Shown here: one piece after another, positions 13,562 through 15,934 of the stretch | Layout: every line of letters begins with the position of its first letter | Position numbering within the stretch: position 1 is the stretch's first letter | The notes under the pieces: generated by a model | The model's database searches: none | The model's input: only the letters and a program-made list of their open reading frames with translations | What the model was told of the DNA's origin: nothing | Assembly: GCF_003248505.1 (NCBI RefSeq) | Contig: NZ_QFOA01000077.1 | Coordinates: 1-15,934 of the forward strand | Length of the DNA stretch: 15,934 bases | Origin: Sphingobium sp. | Lineage (GTDB): Bacteria > Pseudomonadota > Alphaproteobacteria > Sphingomonadales > Sphingomonadaceae | Direction of reading: 5' to 3' | Made by a program: the position numbers and the translations under genes

Positions 13562-14334
13562 AGGGACTTCTCAACAATGCCGGCCTGATGACAGCAGCTA
13601 TGATGCTCGCTGGCGCAGCACCGGTACTCGGCCAGCCCCCGATCGAACCGGACCTGGCGAAGCTCGCCAAATCCGCGGAGGCCCAGCTCCACCAGAGCTT
13701 TGCCAATCTTGCGTTCGAGGATTTTGCCTTGTCCCCCGTCCACGGCCCACTTTTCCAGGCCAGCGCCGGTGGCCGCATCCTCTATTATGCACCGGAAAGC
13801 GACCACCTCCTGTTCGCGACCATCTACGACAGAAATGGCGTCAACCTGACCGCCCTTTCCCAGGATGCTGCGGCTCGAGCCAAGCTCAAGGATCTTGATC
13901 CGAAGGAGGCCCTCCTGGTCGGCCCGCCCGACGCGCCCCTTGTCATCGAGTTCACGGACCCCGACTGCCCCTATTGCCGCGCGCTCGATCGCTTCTGGGC
14001 CGCCAAGGCAGCGGAAGGCAAACCGGTTCGGCGCCAGATCTATTTCGTGTCGGGCATCCACCCCGAGGCGGCTTCGAAGGCCGAGCATATATTGTGCGCG
14101 AAGGACCGCGAGGCAGCATTCCGCGCGACCTATGCCGGTGAGCCTGCCAAACCCCTCAACCGGTGCGCAGACGGCGCGGCCAGGGTTGAGGCGCACGCGC
14201 AGGCAGTCAAATCGATGGGCATATCGGGCACCCCGACGCTCATCCTCGACGGTCAGCTCATATCCGGTTTCAGCCAAGCCGAGATCGAAGCCTGGCTCGC
14301 CAGGCAGCGGCCGGCCGTCAAACCGCCTTCCTGA
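13558..14334 (+). CDS. DsbC/DsbG-like thiol:disulfide isomerase of the transfer system (258 aa)
   Basis: Periplasmic thioredoxin-fold protein that likely makes or reshuffles disulfides in transfer-apparatus proteins. It has a signal peptide (1-25, ending APVLG), an N-terminal dimerisation-like domain to about residue 115, and a thioredoxin domain with the active site CPYC (137-140) in FTDPDCPYCRALDRF. The cis-proline motif GTPTLIL lies near the C-terminus. Two further cysteines (HILCAKD, NRCADG) resemble the second disulfide of DsbC. F-type transfer regions often encode such an isomerase. It is followed by about 170 bases with no recognised gene, then the pilin gene. Confidence 0.9.
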   Translation: MKGLLNNAGLMTAAMMLAGAAPVLGQPPIEPDLAKLAKSAEAQLHQSFANLAFEDFALSPVHGPLFQASAGGRILYYAPESDHLLFATIYDRNGVNLTALSQDAAARAKLKDLDPKEALLVGPPDAPLVIEFTDPDCPYCRALDRFWAAKAAEGKPVRRQIYFVSGIHPEAASKAEHILCAKDREAAFRATYAGEPAKPLNRCADGAARVEAHAQAVKSMGISGTPTLILDGQLISGFSQAEIEAWLARQRPAVKPPS

Positions 14335-14506
14335 TCCCCATTCTGGCGGGTCCTTGGGCTGCATGGCGGCCGGGGCCTCAAGATGCCGACGACGGCGCCC
14401 GATCCCGAGGAGCCACCCAGCCTGTCGTCGGCCGACAGCGAACACCCAGTCGGTGCCGGCAGGCATGTCTTGGGGCGGCTCCTCTTGTGTCCGGAGACCT
14501 ACAGAA

Positions 14507-14836
14507 ATGATCAAACTTGCAACTCTTCCGCGGCTGCGTCGCCCGTCTTTTGCGTCGGCCGATGCGTCATGCACTTTCGTCGTCGCTCTCGCCCTCGCAT
14601 CGGCCGCCCATGCCTTCCAGGCACCGACCGCAGGCGATCTTGGCTACGATATCTACGACATCGTGGTGAACCAGGGCGTCAAGGGACCGCTCGGCTTTGT
14701 GGGCGGTGTCGCCGCCTTCCTGTTCGGCGTGTCCCGGCTCTTTTCGAACATCATGATCGGCATTCCCACGATCGTGGCCGCCGTCTGCCTCATTCGGGCG
14801 GACTCCATCCTCCAGACCTTCGGCATGATCGTCTGA
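14507..14836 (+). CDS. traA: conjugative pilin, TraA-like (109 aa precursor)
   Basis: Precursor of the F-type pilus subunit. A long leader (1-36, with the hydrophobic TFVVALALASAAHA) would be cut after AHA to leave a mature protein of 73 residues, close to the F pilin. The mature part shows the pilin layout: a polar start (FQAPTAGDLGYDIYD), a first hydrophobic segment (PLGFVGGVAAFLFGVS) and a second (IMIGIPTIVAAVCLI). The ATG at 14507 has GGAG about eleven bases upstream. The reading frame is open far upstream only because of composition. It is placed directly before traL and traE, as in F-type operons. The symbol is by position and layout. Confidence 0.8.
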   Translation: MIKLATLPRLRRPSFASADASCTFVVALALASAAHAFQAPTAGDLGYDIYDIVVNQGVKGPLGFVGGVAAFLFGVSRLFSNIMIGIPTIVAAVCLIRADSILQTFGMIV

Positions 14837-14855
14837 AGAACGGGCCAACAGACCT

Positions 14856-14932
14856 GCGCGGGGTTTCATCGGCCCCGCGCCGGACGAAGAGCGAGCCTCG
14901 CTCTTCGTAACCCTCACATCTGTTCGGATGTG
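14856..14932 (+). terminator. three consecutive hairpins after the pilin gene
   Basis: GCGCGGGG / CCCCGCGC (14856-14880, loop 9), then ACGAAGAGCGAG / CTCGCTCTTCGT (14884-14908, essentially a perfect 25-base palindrome), then CACATC / GATGTG (14915-14932, loop 6). They fill the gap between the pilin stop and the traL start. None is followed by a U-run. They may act as partial attenuators or as 3' stabilisers that raise pilin mRNA over downstream messages. Confidence 0.6.
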
Positions 14933-14953
14933 GGTGAAGCAAGGGAGAAGGGC

Positions 14954-15220
14954 GTGGACGAGAGACTTCCACAATTTCTGCACAAGCCGGTCCAGATCCT
15001 CTGGTTCGACGCGCAGGAGTTCATCCTCGTGGTGTCCACCATCTTCGTCGCCGTCATCGTCGGCGGACTGGTGGGCTGGTCGCTCCTCGGCGTCCTTCTC
15101 CTTTTCATACCCTGGAAGCGGACGAAACCGCGCGGTTTCATCCCCCATCTGGCCTGGCGCTGGGGACTGCTCACCCTCCCCCACTATCCCGGGCCAACCC
15201 AGACCCGCTTTTGCGAGTGA
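14954..15220 (+). CDS. traL: TraL, conjugative pilus assembly protein (88 aa)
   Basis: Small inner-membrane protein of F-type pilus assembly. It starts DERLPQFLHKPVQILWF after the initiator, the typical opening of TraL. A hydrophobic hairpin-like stretch follows (FILVVSTIFVAVIVGGLVG, then WSLLGVLLLFIPW), and then a basic RTKPRGF and a C-terminal GLLTLP. The GTG at 14954 has GGGAG about seven bases upstream. A GTG at 14930 is in frame but lies within the preceding hairpin and has no ribosome site. Confidence 0.87.
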   Translation: MDERLPQFLHKPVQILWFDAQEFILVVSTIFVAVIVGGLVGWSLLGVLLLFIPWKRTKPRGFIPHLAWRWGLLTLPHYPGPTQTRFCE

Positions 15221-15229
15221 GGCACCATT

Positions 15230-15892
15230 ATGTTCCGTCAGAAATCGCCCCAGGATGCTGCCGATCCGTTGCTCGGCAAACCGGCAAGCTTTGGCATTCA
15301 CCGCTATCTCCAGGGATCGTCCAACCTGTTCGAGGAGAACAGGCTGCTCAAATTCTCGATTGTAGGGCTATTTGGCATCACCGCGGTGCTGGGCATGGCG
15401 CTCTACTCGACGTCCCAGAACCAGCGCACGATCGTCATCCCTTTCGGCGCCAGCGGCGACCTTTATGTGACGGGCGGCAAACCCTCGTCGGCTTATCTGC
15501 GCGCCATGACGCGCAACATCGTCGCGCTGTCGGGCACCTATTCGGCGCTCTCGGCCGACCGGCAGTTCCAGGAGCTGCTCAGCATCGTCCACCCGACCGC
15601 CTATAATGGCCTTCGAGACGGGCTGAACGCGGTTCTAGACGAACTTGGCAACAATCCCACGCTCTCCATCGCCACCTATATCCGGCCCGATCAGCCCGTC
15701 ACCTGGACAGATCGCCAGATCCTCGTGCCCGTCGAAAAGGTGCGCGTCATCGGCGGCGTCATCCGCAAATTCCGGGGCAATCTACGCATCCGATACATAA
15801 TCGATGCCGGTCGCTTCTGGATCCTGTCCCTCACCGAGGAGAATGGCATGAAAGAAACCAGCTCCAATAGATCGGAGTCACTACTGCCATGA
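15230..15892 (+). CDS. traE: TraE, conjugative pilus assembly protein (220 aa)
   Basis: Inner-membrane anchored protein of the F-type transfer machine (VirB8-like fold). A cytoplasmic N-terminus of about 40 residues is followed by one membrane span (LKFSIVGLFGITAVLGMAL) and a periplasmic domain with YLRAMTRNIVALSGTYSA and VRVIGGVIRKFRGNLRIRY. The ATG at 15230 lies nine bases after the traL stop, with GAGG just upstream. Its TGA overlaps the ATG of the next gene. The order pilin-TraL-TraE matches F-type operons. Confidence 0.9.
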   Translation: MFRQKSPQDAADPLLGKPASFGIHRYLQGSSNLFEENRLLKFSIVGLFGITAVLGMALYSTSQNQRTIVIPFGASGDLYVTGGKPSSAYLRAMTRNIVALSGTYSALSADRQFQELLSIVHPTAYNGLRDGLNAVLDELGNNPTLSIATYIRPDQPVTWTDRQILVPVEKVRVIGGVIRKFRGNLRIRYIIDAGRFWILSLTEENGMKETSSNRSESLLP

Positions 15893-15934
15893 CCGACGTT
15901 GCAGCGATATCGGCGCCGTGCATCCTCATCCCAC
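15889..15934 (+). CDS. start of the next transfer gene, probably TraK (partial)
   Basis: An ATG overlaps the traE stop (ATGA) and the frame stays open to the window edge, giving MTDVAAISAPCILIP. By F-type gene order the next gene should be traK, a secretin-like outer-membrane protein. The fragment is too short to confirm this, and it shows only the beginning of what may be a signal peptide. Confidence 0.5.
   Translation, partial: MTDVAAISAPCILIP

Noticed and set aside
13261..14574. Long open frame on the minus strand (about 437 codons) across the transfer genes
   Set aside because: It is antisense to the DsbC-like gene and its neighbour, which have signal peptides, a CPYC site and coupled starts. 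The antisense product has no recognisable domain and arises from high-GC codon bias.
14383..14910. 175-codon plus-strand frame overlapping the pilin gene
   Set aside because: It is out of frame with the clear pilin precursor, is Arg/Pro-rich in its second half and runs through the hairpin array.
1..15934. CRISPR arrays, tRNA or rRNA genes
   Set aside because: No regularly spaced direct repeats, cloverleaf-like segments or rRNA-like stretches were seen on reading both strands.

Overview
The window reads as accessory DNA from a sphingomonad-type alphaproteobacterium (Sphingobium, Novosphingobium, Sphingomonas or a relative). The signs are high GC, STN-type TonB-dependent transducers, the gene order of the lasso-peptide cluster and the protein style of the transfer genes. 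No rRNA, tRNA or chromosomal housekeeping gene was seen. The right end is the start of an F-type conjugative transfer (type IV secretion) operon, so the window probably lies on a conjugative plasmid or an integrative conjugative element. The sequence does not say which.

Layout. 1-1075: a small sigma region-4-like gene on the minus strand, then about 570 bases without a gene that are rich in palindromes and hold a strong C/G tract. 1076-7353 (+): an ECF sigma factor (FecI type), an anti-sigma regulator (FecR type), a TonB-dependent transducer with an N-terminal STN domain, and a secreted lasso-peptide isopeptidase. These are tightly packed or overlapping. 9998-7347 (-): the lasso biosynthetic genes in the order A-B-C. 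They are a 43-codon precursor, a fused recognition-element/leader-protease B protein and an asparagine-synthetase-like cyclase C. The A gene is easily missed because of its size. 11230-10178 (-): a two-gene regulator operon (XRE type, then GntR type). 11398-12255 (+): a fructosamine-kinase-like protein. 13004-12267 (-): two small unrecognised genes. 13292-15934 (+): a small exported protein, a DsbC-like disulfide isomerase, a TraA-like pilin, TraL, TraE and the first codons of the next gene.

How the parts fit. The precursor has the leader end VETQ with Thr at -2. It is followed by a core that begins with Gly and has Asp at position 8, which predicts an eight-residue macrolactam ring (Gly1-Asp8) and a 14-residue loop and tail. 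B would bind and remove the leader and C would close the ring. The convergent operon encodes a candidate outer-membrane receptor that could import the peptide and signal through FecR to the sigma factor, and an isopeptidase that could open the ring. The whole suggests a make, release, sense, import and linearise loop.

The most informative non-coding signal is a palindromic operator, CTCYCATTTTGGGAG. It occurs once upstream of the precursor gene and once in the divergent region upstream of the XRE gene. This is sequence evidence that one local regulator controls both promoters. Further palindromes lie next to both copies and at the head of the transfer operon.

The precursor, its operators, the hairpins and all start-site choices were read by eye. 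No homology search or folding calculation was run.
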